A stretch of DNA of 64,000 nt from Methylobacterium sp. J-090 (GCF_022829345.1 NZ_JAKSXV010000096.1:248001-312000), one strand, 5' to 3'; positions 37,859 to 46,860 are shown, numbered from the stretch's first letter. The notes: generated by a model not told the origin, from the sequence alone. Translations and numbers: made by a program.

Positions 37859-39445
37859 TTATATAACTGGCAAAACTTGTTGTATAGCTGTGGTAATTGA
37901 TGGAACTGCGTTATTGCTCAGCACTCTTCCGAGCCAATCTTTAAAGGAGTTCTGGTTCGTATTTTTCAGATGAGTTGCAGCGATCGTCAGCAGCCCCTTA
38001 TCATCATACACAGACAAGAACCCTTTTAAATCTCTATCAGCTATTGATGCTTCTATCTTCTGGCGTATTTGCAAGCCAATAGAATTAATATCGATTGTTT
38101 TAATATGATGCTCAAATCCACTTGATATCTGTTCTATGGTTAGCGCCCCTGCCCAGTCGATATTCTTGATGAGTCGATCGACTCTCCTCTTGCAATGAGT
38201 TGCGACAACTCTATCAATCGCTCCCTTCTCAGTTGCCCTCGCGAATACTGCATTCATTAAACGCTCGAGCTGTAACTCCAGATTTACCCCGACATATCCC
38301 TCGTAGATCAGAATGGCCCTAGAAACCTCAGGCAAGAGTAGTAAATTTTCGATTTCTGAAACGGGCAAGACTGCGACTCCTCGATCAAGCAGATAAGCCG
38401 GGTCGTGATCGTCCGCGTCAACTATACCTCTACAATTAATCCTCGTGAATTTATGATTATTGCGCATCACCGAAACAGCATGTATCACATGCCCGCAAGA
38501 TTGCTGCGATATTATCGTCCATCCGGGAAAGCATGCTCGATATATCATTTTATCGAGACTGGTTTCAGCCCCCTCAACGAATAATATTGGACGCCTGCTT
38601 CCTAATATAATCGTAGTGACCTCTTCAGTGAAGCCGGTATCTTGTGGAACCTCATCCAGGTCCCAGCCATTTCCGGGCTCATATGATGAGATAACAAACT
38701 TTTTGCCAGCGCGTGACGCTGCAAAATCGAGATCGTGCGTTATGAGCACGAAAGCACAATCTGGGCGCGCCGTTTCGAGGTGATCCCACAGTTTTCCCAT
38801 TATTGACTTATGAAGGTGGAGCTCCGGTTCATCAAATATTAGGACCGAGCGTTCCTGGGCAACGAGTACCTGACCAATAATATAAAACATACTCCTTTCG
38901 CCATCACTTAACCGCGATGCACTGTACCAAATTTCACTATCACGTGGGTATACGACAATGTCGTCGCCCTTAATTTCTAGCCTGCGATGTGGAATAAGAT
39001 CATTCCATATACGCTCCAGTTTTTCGAACATAGTGTCAGCGGCGACCTGCAAACCACCGTTCTTGAATTCTTTATGTGTTTGCAATGAAACTTTTGACTG
39101 ATCAGCAAACAGTACCTGAATCAAATAGTCAAAATCATTCAACAATGTGAGCGTGTCACCGTTCATCCATCGGTTCGCCCTTCGCAAATTTACATTCTCT
39201 TGGTCGACTCCAGTCCTTAGTTTAGATATGGCCACTCTACCGCTAATTTTAGCAACGTCGGGTTTAAGAGCTAGGACACGTTGCGCCGATATTCGATGAG
39301 AGCTGCTTCCCAACTCTCTTTCGATGTGTGCCGCAAGCCTAGATTTACCTCCTCCGTTCGGCCCTACAATTATAACCGAAGCTCCAAGTTCGATTCTAAG
39401 TTTATGGTCGCTCGGCTTAAAAGGAATTTTTATTTCAAAAGTCAT
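37859..39445 (-). CDS. ABC-type ATPase fused to DUF4435 (PARIS/OLD-like) protein
   Basis: 528 residues. Residues 1-285 are an SMC/ABC-like ATPase: Walker A GPNGGGKS (28-35), ABC signature LSDGERS (179-185), Walker B VLIFDEPELHLH (201-212) and switch ITHD (235-238). From about 286 a DUF4435/Toprim-like part follows: FVEGAETSLDKMIY with Glu291, GIVDADDHD with Asp343, Asp345 and Asp348, and VSEIENLLLLP. In the PARIS phage-defence system an AAA ATPase (AriA) and a DUF4435 nuclease-like effector (AriB) are the two parts; OLD nucleases have a similar order. Here both are one chain. The DNA is clearly AT-rich. No start-site conflict: ATG 39445. Confidence 0.85.
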   Translation of the reverse strand: MTFEIKIPFKPSDHKLRIELGASVIIVGPNGGGKSRLAAHIERELGSSSHRISAQRVLALKPDVAKISGRVAISKLRTGVDQENVNLRRANRWMNGDTLTLLNDFDYLIQVLFADQSKVSLQTHKEFKNGGLQVAADTMFEKLERIWNDLIPHRRLEIKGDDIVVYPRDSEIWYSASRLSDGERSMFYIIGQVLVAQERSVLIFDEPELHLHKSIMGKLWDHLETARPDCAFVLITHDLDFAASRAGKKFVISSYEPGNGWDLDEVPQDTGFTEEVTTIILGSRRPILFVEGAETSLDKMIYRACFPGWTIISQQSCGHVIHAVSVMRNNHKFTRINCRGIVDADDHDPAYLLDRGVAVLPVSEIENLLLLPEVSRAILIYEGYVGVNLELQLERLMNAVFARATEKGAIDRVVATHCKRRVDRLIKNIDWAGALTIEQISSGFEHHIKTIDINSIGLQIRQKIEASIADRDLKGFLSVYDDKGLLTIAATHLKNTNQNSFKDWLGRVLSNNAVPSITTAIQQVLPVI

Positions 39446-39501
39446 TCCTGTATCCCGCCCCTGATATCAATTCAGTCGATACATGCGCACTGGACAAGAT
39501 A

Positions 39502-40194
39502 TCATCCCCGAGGTGCCCGCCAGCCGGCGGCCTGTGCCTCGGCCTCCGTGCAGAACATGCGCTCGCCGTCCGATTCCTTTATCCGGGTCCGTTCATAATT
39601 GCGGGTGCCGGGCATGTGGTAAATTTTGTCGCCCTTCGCCGATATGTTGCCTTTGATGGCGCAGCCGCCAGCCACCGCGGCTGCCGGCGCGGGATTGTCT
39701 CCCCCCGAGCGCTTCGCCTTCCGGTAATCCGTGGGCTCTTGGAACGTGCCGGCCCAGATACCGCGCTTGGCCGCCTTGGCGGCGGTCTCGGCTGACACGT
39801 AGTCGGTCGAGTACCGACGATAGGCGATGGCGTGCCCCTGCGAGACCATCCAGGCGTTCAGGTCTTCGGCTCCCTTGCGGCAGACGGCGACGGTCCGGCC
39901 ATAACGGTCGGTATCCCGCGGCTCGCATGAGATCGGCGATTGGCCGATTCGGTCGGATAAGGCCAGCGCCGCGGCTTGGCCGCAGCGGTAGTCCTTACCC
40001 GCTGCGTCCTGGCAGGTCTGCGCGCTCTCGGGTGCGTCGATGCCGTGGAGGCGGATGCGAGTGTCGCGGATCACCACCGTGTCGCCATCGGTGACGCTGG
40101 CGCGGCCAACGATTGGTTCGGCTGCGAGCGCGCTACTGGCGACGGTGGCGACGATGCTTGCGCTTATGGCCGCTGCTAAACGCACCAGGGACAT
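39502..40194 (-). CDS. Thermonuclease (SNase-like) family exported protein
   Basis: 230 residues. Signal peptide to about 24 (SSALAAEP). The staphylococcal-nuclease fold shows VTDGDTVVIRDTRIRLHGIDAPE, CG-AAALAL and DRYGRTVAVC, with catalytic Arg/Glu/Arg-type positions present. A C-terminal part with GCAIKGNISAKGDKIYHMPG and YERTRI matches the small domain often attached to such exported nucleases. It would degrade DNA or RNA in the periplasm. 56 bases downstream of it lies the start of the ATPase gene. Confidence 0.9.
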   Translation of the reverse strand: MSLVRLAAAISASIVATVASSALAAEPIVGRASVTDGDTVVIRDTRIRLHGIDAPESAQTCQDAAGKDYRCGQAAALALSDRIGQSPISCEPRDTDRYGRTVAVCRKGAEDLNAWMVSQGHAIAYRRYSTDYVSAETAAKAAKRGIWAGTFQEPTDYRKAKRSGGDNPAPAAAVAGGCAIKGNISAKGDKIYHMPGTRNYERTRIKESDGERMFCTEAEAQAAGWRAPRG

Positions 40195-40372
40195 AGAGGC
40201 GGCCTCTCTTGTTTCGGCGCAGCTCGCTGCGGCTGTGGCAATGCCGGGGACGGCTGTGGCAACCGCTCGCCGTGACCATGCCGGGCGTCGCGGATGCCGT
40301 CGAGGCGGTTACGGCCGACGCAACAAAGAAAGCCCCGGCCCCGACCAGGGCCAGCGTGAGCGCACGAATCAT
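40133..40372 (-). CDS. Small exported Cys/His protein
   Basis: 79 residues. Signal peptide to about 28 (FFVASAVTASTASA), then GCHSRPRHCHSRSELRRNKR and GRLYVPGAF, a pattern seen in small exported proteins of this group, and a basic His-rich tail. Its 3' end overlaps the start of the thermonuclease gene by 62 bases in a different frame, so the two are likely coupled. A metal-binding role is possible but unproven. Confidence 0.6.
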   Translation of the reverse strand: MIRALTLALVGAGAFFVASAVTASTASATPGMVTASGCHSRPRHCHSRSELRRNKRGRLYVPGAFSSGHKRKHRRHRRQ

Positions 40373-40483
40373 TGAGCATCCTCCCTTTCACGAGAGGATG
40401 GATTGTGCGCGCAACGGTTGTCGAGCAGTTTGAGGAAACACCCACTGATTTTGTGTCTTGACCGGTGATCGAGGCTGCTGACG

Positions 40484-40744
40484 ATGAGGTTCTGGCGCTG
40501 GCTGCGCGACCGTCTGCGGCCCGCAGATTTCCGACGCGAGGTCGCCGGCAAGGCAACCGACCTCCTCACGGTTCACGGCCCTTTGGCCTACCGCGTCGCG
40601 CGCGAGCAGGCCCGGATGGAACGGGCCGCCCGTCGCGGCACTGAAGTTCGCTTCTGGAGCCGCGTCGCCGTAGAGATTGCTCGGCGCGAGGGCTGGGCAG
40701 ATCAAATAGGGGTGAAGGGCTCGGATCGGTGGAGGATGCCATGA
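40484..40744 (+). CDS. Hypothetical small basic protein
   Basis: 86 residues with many Arg and Trp (MRFWRWLRDRLRPADFRREV) and a helical middle. Proteins of this kind recur in accessory regions of Methylobacterium. Function unknown. It is divergent from the exported gene at 40372. Confidence 0.5.
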   Translation: MRFWRWLRDRLRPADFRREVAGKATDLLTVHGPLAYRVAREQARMERAARRGTEVRFWSRVAVEIARREGWADQIGVKGSDRWRMP

Positions 40745-41076
40745 GCATCCGGCCAGCGGATGCTCGACGGACGTAATATGCTCACCTACTCGTGCAAGTC
40801 GCCGTAGGTATTCAACCTGTCGCATGACGTCGAGAAGCTACGCCCCCCAGCTGCCTTACATGCGGGGATTGATATTAGTCGCTGATGTGCTGTAAAGAGG
40901 GAAAGTCCCATCTGATCGTATGGCGCGCTGCCGCGGAGCGCGCTTCCGCCCTACCAGGGGCTGCGGTTGCCGGTCTGAGACCGGGATGGGACGAAATTTG
41001 AGCCCGTCTGGTGTCGCGCCAGGCGGGCTCACTCGTTTCAGCGGACACGAGCATTTGTGAAGGGCAGCGTGCACAC
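40745..41076. other. Gap before the umuC remnant
   Basis: No credible gene. Several GC-rich imperfect hairpins lie between 40920 and 41030 (GCGCGCTGCCGCGGAGCGCGC among them). The stretch may be decayed DNA or carry an unrecognised RNA; nothing decisive is visible. Confidence 0.35.
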
Positions 41077-41616
41077 ATGCCTGTCGACGTCATCGTGCAC
41101 ATAGGACGCGCCTCAGCCGCCAAAGTCGAGGCCATGGGCGTCGACACGGTGGCGGACCTGCGCGACCTCGATCCGCGCCCGGTGCGGAAGGCGATGACGG
41201 TCGTCGGCGAGCGCATCATCCATGAGCTGCGCAGCGTGTCGTGTCTTCCCCTCGAGCTGGTGCCGGCCCAGCGCAAGGGCTGCGCCGTGACGCGCTCATT
41301 CTCCCGCCGCGTCGAGGACCGGGGGACGGTCGAACAGGCGGTGGCTGCACACGCGACGCGCCTGGGCGAGAAGCTCCGGCGCGAGGGGCTCGGCACCGAT
41401 CAGCTCACGGTCTTCTACCACACCTCGACCCATGACCGGGGCGACCCGATGCGCTCGGTCTCCACCACGGTGACGCTGCCCGAGGCAACGAGCGACAGCC
41501 TCGCGCTGATCCAGGCCGCGCAGCTCGGCGTCGCCCGAACCTGATGCGAGGCGCCAGGCGACCGGCCGTGGCGCTACAGCAAAGCCGGCGTCATCACCAC
41601 GGATCGACGTCGCTGA
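41077..41616 (+). pseudogene. umuC/dinB-type polymerase remnant
   Basis: The readable part matches the thumb and little-finger region of Y-family polymerases: KVEAMGVDTVADLRDLDP, ERIIHELRSVSCLPLE, VTRSFSRRVEDRGTVEQAVA and LRREGLGTDQLTVFYHT. The catalytic palm and fingers are missing. A TGA at 41542-41544 interrupts the frame, yet homology continues in the same frame beyond it (WRYSKAGVITTD) to TGA 41614-41616. It is therefore truncated at the 5' end and carries a premature stop. The shorter product (155 residues from ATG 41077) could be made but cannot polymerise. Confidence 0.8.
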
Positions 41617-41835
41617 CGGCCTCGCCCTGCACGCTCATCGGCCATGGAAGCGTGTAAGCGCACGCCCGGCGAGGCTTCATCCGCTGTCCATCCTATCCCG
41701 TGGCCAACGTGCGCCGCATCACGTCGTGACGGTTGCCCACCTAGCAATCCCAGGACTCGGGAGACATACCATGGCACGATCGTTGTGGAATGGAACGCCA
41801 CGAAATGGCAGCGGCTCGGGAGGGGATAGTCGACC

Positions 41836-42729
41836 GTGCGTGATCGCGATGTCAGATGCGCCGTCATGGCCTACCTGGACCAGCGTCACGCCGGCGATGC
41901 AAGCACGCGTGTCGTACAAGAGATGGGGATCTGGGCGGGGTCAGTGCGCGTCGACATCGCTGTCATCAACGGTGAACTTCACGGCTTCGAATTGAAGAGT
42001 GAGCGTGACACCCTGGACCGCTTACCGGTGCAAGCGGCGCTCTATAGCCAGGTGTTCGACCGAGTGACGCTGGTGGTCGCTGAGAAGCACGCGGTGAAAG
42101 CTTCCGCAGTTGTTCCCAATTGGTGGGGGTTGATGCTAGCTACTGGGTCCGCCAGTGCAGGCGTGAGCTTAGGTGATGAGCGACTAACTCAGCGCAATCC
42201 ATCAGCGCAGCCCGTTCAGATAGCACGCCTCCTCTGGCGGGCTGAGGCATTGGAACTGCTCGATCGGCATGGTCTCGCGCGGGGCTTCCGATCCCGGCCG
42301 GCTGAGATCTTGGTGCGCCGGCTCGCCGCAGAGCTGCCCATGGACGTGCTACGCGACGAGGTCCGTGCAGCGCTAAAAGCGCGGTTGGGTTGGCTAGGGA
42401 ATGATGCGGCGCAGCAGCGTAAGGTGCCGGTTCACTCCAATCTTCACCCAGTGGAGCAACCCCTGCGGAGAAGCGCCCGCAGCTATGGCGTCGATTTCGT
42501 CGTCAGCCCAGCACCCAGTCAGCGGACTCCGGTTCAGGTACCCGACAATGGATTTGGCATGGCCGGTCAGTTGCACCCCTGCATCGACGGCACCAGCGCC
42601 AGTCGTCTTCACCCCCTTGCAGATCAAGTACTGACCGTTCAGAGTATAACGAACATTGATGGGGTATCCCCACCTAATTCCAGGCGGAATAACACCCAAC
42701 GGCGGGGTCGCATAGTCCCCGTAGTCTAG
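41836..42729 (+). CDS. sce7726 family protein, with run-on C-terminus
   Basis: 297 residues. Residues 1 to about 185 match the sce7726 family: MRDRDVRCAVMAYL, VDIAVINGELHGFELKSERDTLDRLP (nuclease-like D and E-x-K residues) and VTLVVAEKHA. Beyond about residue 187 the frame reads antisense through the 3' third of the convergent beta-family gene, giving low-quality sequence to the stop at 42729. The DxExK-like pattern suggests a PD-(D/E)XK-type nuclease fold (inference). sce7726 genes are often found beside sce7725/beta-family genes; here the partner is tail to tail and overlapping. Confidence 0.8.
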   Translation: MRDRDVRCAVMAYLDQRHAGDASTRVVQEMGIWAGSVRVDIAVINGELHGFELKSERDTLDRLPVQAALYSQVFDRVTLVVAEKHAVKASAVVPNWWGLMLATGSASAGVSLGDERLTQRNPSAQPVQIARLLWRAEALELLDRHGLARGFRSRPAEILVRRLAAELPMDVLRDEVRAALKARLGWLGNDAAQQRKVPVHSNLHPVEQPLRRSARSYGVDFVVSPAPSQRTPVQVPDNGFGMAGQLHPCIDGTSASRLHPLADQVLTVQSITNIDGVSPPNSRRNNTQRRGRIVPVV

Positions 42730-43425
42730 ACGGTAAGGCACGATCGGGTGCAGCACTCTCCAGAGGTCTAGGGTTTCCATGGTGACAGTGTAGAGGCCCT
42801 GCTGAATCCCAGCAAAATTGGCGGGCATCGAAGTGCCGGCTATCGTGACGGTCCGCCACTGCGGACCAGCGTGCAGTTGCTGGAACACCGTCTGAACGAC
42901 GGTGCCAAGTTTCGTTACCGAGCCGATATCGTCGCCGAAATCTGCGATCAGGTCAGTCTCACTGAGTGAGTAAGGCCAAGTCCCGGCCCAAGTTGACGCT
43001 GACGTAAGTTCTTGAAGGTCGATGCGCAAAGCGACCCCATGCTGGTCCTGCTGAATAATTGTCGCCACAGCGGATGCGTATGAAGCCGGCGCGCCAAGAA
43101 AAATTGCGGGGATTAGGAACAGCCCTTGGGCCCGAGCTGCCGCCGCAATGGCTAAGATCGGGTGCTGTGTACCGGCAGGCGCAGATATCCCGCTGGCATC
43201 GAGGTAGAATGCACCAGTTCCCCATATTGATGCAACCTGCGCAACGAAATGATCGGCAGATGGAATTGCGACACTCTTCTTCGTTGCCTTCCTAACCTTG
43301 AACTGCTCAGGCTCGAGCACGAACATCGGCTGTATGTTAGCTTTCACCGCTGCGTCGAGAGCGCGGATTGCGTTTTTCTCCCCCTCCTTCCAGCGCAAGA
43401 TTGGGATGTAATCGAACTGCGCCAC
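42394..43425 (-). CDS. Beta-family (T4 beta/sce7725-like) protein
   Basis: 343 residues from a GTG with a perfect GGAGGA site 8 bases upstream. The start VAQFDYIPILRWKEGEKNAI and FVLEPEQFK match the Beta_protein family named after a phage T4 product; HPILAIAAAARAQGLFLIPA and ALRIDLQELT continue the barrel-like core. The family function is unknown, but pairing with sce7726 is recurrent in accessory DNA and suspected to be defence. 336 bases overlap the antisense run-on of the sce7726 gene. The upstream frame is open into the resolvase remnant, but the ribosome-binding site fixes this start. Confidence 0.85.
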   Translation of the reverse strand: MAQFDYIPILRWKEGEKNAIRALDAAVKANIQPMFVLEPEQFKVRKATKKSVAIPSADHFVAQVASIWGTGAFYLDASGISAPAGTQHPILAIAAAARAQGLFLIPAIFLGAPASYASAVATIIQQDQHGVALRIDLQELTSASTWAGTWPYSLSETDLIADFGDDIGSVTKLGTVVQTVFQQLHAGPQWRTVTIAGTSMPANFAGIQQGLYTVTMETLDLWRVLHPIVPYRLDYGDYATPPLGVIPPGIRWGYPINVRYTLNGQYLICKGVKTTGAGAVDAGVQLTGHAKSIVGYLNRSPLTGCWADDEIDAIAAGASPQGLLHWVKIGVNRHLTLLRRIIP

Positions 43426-43665
43426 GCATCTTCCTCCAAGTGATTCGCTATGCAGGATAGCGCAACTTGAGGATTTGATAGAGGCGATGCCCGCAATCGG
43501 TGGGCATGCATGGCGGGGATTTGCCCCCAGCGGACGTGGAACACGAAATTCGAGATGCGGACGCCGCGTTATACGACTCAGGTGGCCGAACTGCCGATCG
43601 CTCATGCCTAATGCCAGCGCCTCCGGAGCCGTTCTGCGCCGCCCGGATGCTACAGGGCGGCCTTG

Positions 43666-44200
43666 AGCTGAGAGCATGGTGCTGTGGCCAATTTTGTAGC
43701 TCCGGCCGATCTCAACGCAGCTCTCACTGACCGCCTCCCGCGCCAAGGCTTCCCGCTGCTGATGGTGCGTGAGCTTCGGCTTTGGTCCGGAGCGCACGCC
43801 GCGTTCCAGGGCGCATTTGAGTCCCTCTCCCGTGCGCGCCCGGATCAGCTCGCGTTCGAACTCGGCCAACCCACCAAGGATCGTCACGATGAGCCGCCCG
43901 TGAGGCGTGGTGGTGTCGGCCCAGGCATCCGCCAGGGAGCGGAAGCCTGCGCCGCGCCGCGTGATCTCTTCCAATACGTTCAGGAGGTCGCGAGTCGATC
44001 GGGCGAGGCGATCGAGGCGGGTAACGATTAGGACGTCCCCAGAGGCGAGGGTGTCGATTGCGCATCAACGCAGCTCGATCGGCACGGGAGCCGCTAGCGG
44101 TCTCCCTGTAGACCCTGGTGCAGCCCTCGGCGGTCAGGCGCTCGACCTGCGCGGCGAGGTTCTGGTAGTCTGTGGAAGCGCGAGCGTAGCCGTACAGCAT
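43666..44200 (-). pseudogene. Serine resolvase/invertase, frameshifted
   Basis: The N-terminal part reads MLYGYARASTDYQNLAAQVE with the catalytic Ser and ends SRADRAALMR. Homology then switches frame near 44060 to AIDTLASGDVLIVTRLDRLA and LGGLAEFERELIRARTGEGL, and ends in a decayed helix-turn-helix (EIGRSYKIGHSTM). There is no stop in that frame until the beta-family gene ends. One small indel is enough to explain the break. It is inactive unless rescued. Confidence 0.85.
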
Positions 44201-44368
44201 GCGCTACCGTGCACCGGGAATATGCACGAAGAATGAAACGTTATTCCAAGGGCTTTGCTCACGTATATAATCCCTAGAATTTACACCATCAACTTAGGGG
44301 AAAAGTGAATCTTGCTATAGTACTGAGCACTAGAAGTTTTGTATCTTTGGAGAGAGCGCAGCGGAAGC

Positions 44369-45712
44369 CTATTCGGCGCTCTTGAGCTTAGCAATTCCCT
44401 TGCGATCAAGATCCAGTTGGGTGCCACCCATATTGAGTTTTAAATTAGAAGCAGAGCCAAGTATGCTTGTGGCAAGCGCTTCCAATGGCGAATAATTGGT
44501 GGCTTCTTCAGATCGGGCGTCAAAAAGGTGCTTGGTGATGCCAGAAAGTAGTGCATCAGGCATTTGTTCGCTTTGCAAGCCCTTCCACTCAAGTGCTGCT
44601 TCAACCGCCCAGGTTGCTCGATTGAAGTCGATTTCAAATTGCTTAGTTTGAAATTGCACCTCGGCATGTTTGTCGAACCAGCGGTTCATCCAAGAGATAT
44701 AAAGCCCCGCAGTCGTTAGGAAGCTAAATGAAAATACTGCAGTCTTGATGGCACTGGTGACAGTGACGGCACCCCAGCTGTCGTTGCCAGCTGTACCCCA
44801 GACATACAACGACCAAAGCGTACCCCCGAAACTAGCTGCCAACAAAACGAGAAAAATCAAGTGAATTGGACGGCGTAGCGCCATAGTGTCCTTGGAGATC
44901 GCGAAGTTTCGCTGCCGTTCCTGAACGGTCATAATCAATTCGCCGCGGATAGCACGACGAGCATGAGTATTACTTCGATCATCAAGGGCCTTTCTATCTT
45001 GGTTTAATGTATCTCGTTGCTGACTGATATCATTTTCTTGCTGTTCGCGGGATTCGTCCAATTTAAGATTTTTTTCGATATGAAGCTGCTCAAGATGAGC
45101 AGCTTTATCAACATAGAGGCGCTCTAAGGATGCCTGCCGTTCCACAAACTGCTCAGTCAATCGAGCCATAAGCTCATCAGTGCGAGCAATTTGATCTGCT
45201 GCCGAGCGCTGTACTGCACTTAGGAGGGCACTCTGTGACGCGGTATCGCTTTCATCATCTCCGCTCAAATGGCCGGGCAGAAGCTTTTCCTTAGTAAGCT
45301 GCACGGCAAGAACCAGCTGTATATCTGCTAATACACTATCTGACGGGCGATCTTGATCAGCAACATTGGTGGAAAAAACTGAATAATATGGGTGGGGGGT
45401 GTCGTATCCCTGTGGCCCTGGAATAGAACGCGGCGTAAATGAAACAGTAACACCAGCAGAGTTATTTATTGAAGCGCTGTTCAGGGCTGAGCTATTTGCC
45501 CGAATGAATCTTTTAAATAATTCATCATCACGTGTAAGTGTGCCCCCCAATGAAACGAAGCTATACTGGGCTTGAGTGCCCATTGCTTTTTCTAAGGCGT
45601 CAAAAACACGTTTAATTTGCGCGTCGGTGGGAAGCACCGTGACCATTTTATACTGTGACAATCGAACCCCCCGCAGACCTGTTTCAAGGATCCGGCGCAA
45701 TCTCGCCGTCAT
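44369..45712 (-). CDS. Large coiled-coil protein with two membrane helices
   Basis: 447 residues from the longest start; a second ATG at 45646 gives 425. Numbered from the shorter form: a globular N-terminal part (1-130), a long charged coiled coil (about 145-230), two membrane helices (about 261-283 and 296-320, spaced by about a dozen residues) and a soluble C-terminal domain (325-425). Both ends therefore lie on the same side, probably the cytoplasm. No family is recognised. The DNA is AT-rich compared with neighbours, a sign of recent transfer. The architecture fits a membrane sensor or effector, but this is inference only. Confidence 0.75.
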   Translation of the reverse strand: MTARLRRILETGLRGVRLSQYKMVTVLPTDAQIKRVFDALEKAMGTQAQYSFVSLGGTLTRDDELFKRFIRANSSALNSASINNSAGVTVSFTPRSIPGPQGYDTPHPYYSVFSTNVADQDRPSDSVLADIQLVLAVQLTKEKLLPGHLSGDDESDTASQSALLSAVQRSAADQIARTDELMARLTEQFVERQASLERLYVDKAAHLEQLHIEKNLKLDESREQQENDISQQRDTLNQDRKALDDRSNTHARRAIRGELIMTVQERQRNFAISKDTMALRRPIHLIFLVLLAASFGGTLWSLYVWGTAGNDSWGAVTVTSAIKTAVFSFSFLTTAGLYISWMNRWFDKHAEVQFQTKQFEIDFNRATWAVEAALEWKGLQSEQMPDALLSGITKHLFDARSEEATNYSPLEALATSILGSASNLKLNMGGTQLDLDRKGIAKLKSAE

Positions 45713-45888
45713 CCTTCCTTATATCAAAGTGGGCGATCTGGTATCAGCTCGACCGAATCGCCCGGTCTTGTCTCATCGGTAATTGGAAGCTGACAATACG
45801 AGTTTCTGAAACGAGTAGGGAACGGACGTTCTGCCTTGTCTGGACGATCAAGCCATAGCACCGTTGCGCGTCAAGGACCGCCGAGCCC

Positions 45889-46317
45889 ATGCCGATCAAG
45901 CCCGAGCACCGCTTCTTCCACCCGATCGACTGGCCGCAGTTCTCGGACGTGATCCGCTTCGCGCGCGCCAAGGGGGCGTGCGAGCAATGCGGCCGGCCGC
46001 ACGCCAAGGTCGTCCTGCACCTGGGCGATGGCCGGTGGTGGGATACGGCGGCCGGCCGATGGCGCGACGGCGCCGGCCGGGCGCTCAAGGCGCAGCCGAC
46101 GGCGAGCGAGGTGGCCGCGGTTGTCCGCCGGACCCGGGTGTATCTGGCGACGGGACACCGGAACCACGACACGTCCGAGAACGGTCCAAGCGACCTCGCA
46201 GCATGGTGTCAGCGCTGCCATATCCTCCACGATGGGCTTGAGCACGGCCGTAGGCGGCACGCGACCCTGCATCGGCGCCGAGCCGTGGGAGACCTGTTTC
46301 TTGGCGTCTACGGCTGA
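45889..46317 (+). CDS. HNH-like zinc-binding protein
   Basis: 142 residues. Two knuckles, CEQCGRPH near residue 31 and CQRCHILHD near 108, bracket a region with VYLATGHRNHD, the layout of an HNH/treble-clef endonuclease with the catalytic His in GHRNHD. It is probably a small nuclease or a DNA-binding zinc protein. It lies between the coiled-coil gene and a glycine-zipper protein. Confidence 0.7.
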   Translation: MPIKPEHRFFHPIDWPQFSDVIRFARAKGACEQCGRPHAKVVLHLGDGRWWDTAAGRWRDGAGRALKAQPTASEVAAVVRRTRVYLATGHRNHDTSENGPSDLAAWCQRCHILHDGLEHGRRRHATLHRRRAVGDLFLGVYG

Positions 46318-46638
46318 TTTCTCGTATCGGGATCAACGCCGGCTGAGCCGTTGAGCTGAGGCTAACCCGGCAACCGGCATTCTGCGGTTGAGCCAAGTTG
46401 CGTACCGGCTCAGCGTGAGATGGACGACCCTCCCCGCCGGCCCGTGATCGGATCGGGCGGCGGGGCAGTCGTGATCGAGAGATCGCGGCCCAAGCTCCAG
46501 GGGCCTCACACCACGATCTGAAGGCCAATCCCGATTTTTTGATCTGTGGGCAGGATCAGACGTCTTCTGCCGACCAGACCGAATGTCCATCTCCGCTGAA
46601 TACAGCCCCGCGCTGCGGGGAGAGGTTCGGAGGTCATT
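46318..46638. other. Gap without a gene
   Basis: Long frames here are antisense shadows of poor composition. Imperfect inverted repeats appear around 46430-46500, but no terminator or promoter could be assigned with confidence. Confidence 0.35.
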
Positions 46639-46860
46639 ATGCGGATCGCAGCCATCGGGACGCTCGCCGTTCTTTCCATTGCAATGGCCGGTCAGGCCGA
46701 AGCTAAGGGGTGCATCAAGGGCGCCATCGTGGGCGGGGTCGCGGGCCACTACGCAGGGCACGGCGTCGTCGGTGCAGTCGGTGGCTGTGTCGCTGGCCGC
46801 GCCTTGGCGAAGCGTAACGCCCAGCAGGCACAGCAGCCGGTCCCGCAGCAGGGGCATTAG
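46639..46860 (+). CDS. Glycine-zipper exported protein
   Basis: 73 residues. Signal peptide 1-22 (AMAGQAEA). The mature part is a glycine-zipper membrane segment (IKGAIVGGVAGHYAGHGVVG) with two Cys at its ends and a Gln-rich tail. Such proteins insert in or associate with the outer membrane; the role is unknown. GGGGAGAGG lies shortly before the ATG. Confidence 0.7.
   Translation: MRIAAIGTLAVLSIAMAGQAEAKGCIKGAIVGGVAGHYAGHGVVGAVGGCVAGRALAKRNAQQAQQPVPQQGH

Noticed and set aside
40745..41010. Structured RNA in the gap before the umuC remnant
   Set aside because: Several GC-rich hairpins can be drawn, but no known RNA family pattern or clear promoter-terminator pair supports it.
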